A stretch of DNA of 64,000 bases from Marsupella aquatica. Its lineage: Eukaryota; Marchantiophyta. The DNA is taken from assembly GCA_973895155.1 (NCBI GenBank), contig OZ316895.1, forward strand, positions 1,426,001-1,490,000. Reading direction: 5' to 3'. A program made the position numbers and the translations under genes. Position 1 is the stretch's first letter, and each line of letters starts with the position of its first letter. The notes under the pieces were generated by a model that saw only the letters and a program-made list of their open reading frames with translations, was not told the DNA's origin and did no database searches. This document shows, piece after piece, positions 63,601-64,000 of this stretch.

Positions 63601-64000
63601 GTATTAAGGATGGATGGTGTACGGAGAGTGCTGGTTGGAAGGAGATGCCCCTGCGATGGCATCAAATGAGGGGTTTCTCTGAGGAGCAACGCGGGTTAAC
63701 TAAGGCATTTTTGGCGAAGATCTGGGCGTCTGGCTCCTGTTCCCTGAACCTGGACCCTGGGGCTCGGAGGTGGAGATGGGCTGATAAGGTTGGGCCCCTG
63801 AAGAACTTTGATATTGCCAATTGCAGGGTGTATGAGTTTCTTAGACCATCTGTGTCATTCTATGAGCGTCTGAACTGTATCTGGTCATCGAATGGGACTG
63901 AGATGGAGTGAAATAAGAGATGGAGTCTTCTGTGGAGGTCCGATCTTTCTTGCAGGGCCAAGACCTTCATTTGGAGGGTGATTGTTGGGGGTCTGTTCAC
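60607..64000 (+). pseudogene. LINE ORF2: endonuclease and reverse transcriptase
   Basis: 60607-61752 is an AP-like endonuclease with WNVCGL, LQEVKAE, CGDFNM and SDHDP motifs. Near 61680-61750 the frame shifts, with loss of part of the linker. RT at 61676-62926 shows DKSPGPDGM, GFIPGRHI, LKLDFEKAFDRVNHEY, GVRQGCPLSPLLF and the catalytic RLFADDVGMF. An extra base in the G6C5 run near 62895 moves the frame again (62823-63911), which continues with the thumb/connection region to TGA 63909. Past that, a TFIWRVIVGG-like stretch looks like the start of zf-RVT. At least two frameshifts and one stop make it inactive. Confidence 0.85.

Larger units (their letters stand above)
58033..64000 (+). mobile_element. 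L1-type LINE, 3' end outside window
   Basis: ORF1 with DUF4283-like region and CCHC knuckle, then endonuclease, RT and a zf-RVT-like C-terminus, the standard plant L1 order. The left border is not certain; 58033-58477 is GC-richer and gene-free and may be the LINE 5' UTR. The element is decayed and truncated by the window end. Confidence 0.8.

Noticed and set aside
1-64000. tRNA, rRNA or snRNA genes
   Set aside because: I saw no cloverleaf boxes or rRNA core sequence on either strand. The PBS-like site is only a tRNA complement.

Overview
The window is eukaryotic nuclear DNA from a plant (streptophyte, most likely a land plant) with a repeat-rich genome. The evidence is an En/Spm-type (CACTA) transposase with tnp2, DUF4218 and DUF4216 regions, a plant L1-type LINE with DUF4283/CCHC and zf-RVT-like regions, a non-chromoviral Ty3/gypsy element, and a PHD module resembling plant EDM2. 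The clade cannot be fixed from sequence alone. I see no convincing host gene, tRNA or rRNA; nearly everything is transposable elements, partly nested. One 100-N assembly gap lies at 14312-14411.

Region 1 (1-18992): a young Ty3/gypsy element with giant LTRs. Its 5' LTR enters from outside the window and ends at 1655; PBS, gag, protease and pol follow; the 3' LTR begins at 9730 and ends at 18992. Removing a nested insertion, the 3' LTR is about 4.67 kb, and most of it is one sense ORF of about 1,210 codons (basic N-terminus, plant-mobile-domain-like centre, long coiled coil, NLS-like tail). A solo LTR of the same family, carrying the same ORF without a visible stop, sits inverted inside the 3' LTR (12493-17081) with 5-bp target duplications. 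A second, unrelated LTR-like insert of 1,845 bp (4267-6111), with its own 5-bp duplication, splits the protease/RT part of gag-pol. Pol also has one frameshift and three nonsense codons.

Region 2 (18993-20473): spacer with a possible small inverted-repeat element.

Region 3 (20474-38705, TSD AAA) and Region 4 (39388-56578, TSD GTT): two complete, tandemly placed, same-orientation CACTA elements of 18.2 and 17.2 kb. Each has a long 5' non-coding region, then in order a small Cys-rich ORF, an EDM2-like PHD protein, a tandem-BRCT protein, a three-exon TNPD/tnp2 transposase, and a many-exon TNPA-like DNA-binding protein. The second element (B) also carries an F-box-like ORF. Copy A is decayed; copy B is largely open. 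Their TIRs and subterminal repeats differ in sequence, and their accessory cassettes are much more alike than their transposases. A DNA transposon carrying a chromatin-reader/BRCT/F-box cargo is the best candidate here for an undescribed system.

Region 5 (56579-64000): an array of eight GACGCT...AGCGTC hairpins, a diverged relative of the 1,845-bp LTR, and a decayed L1-type LINE (ORF1, then endonuclease/RT) running off the window end.
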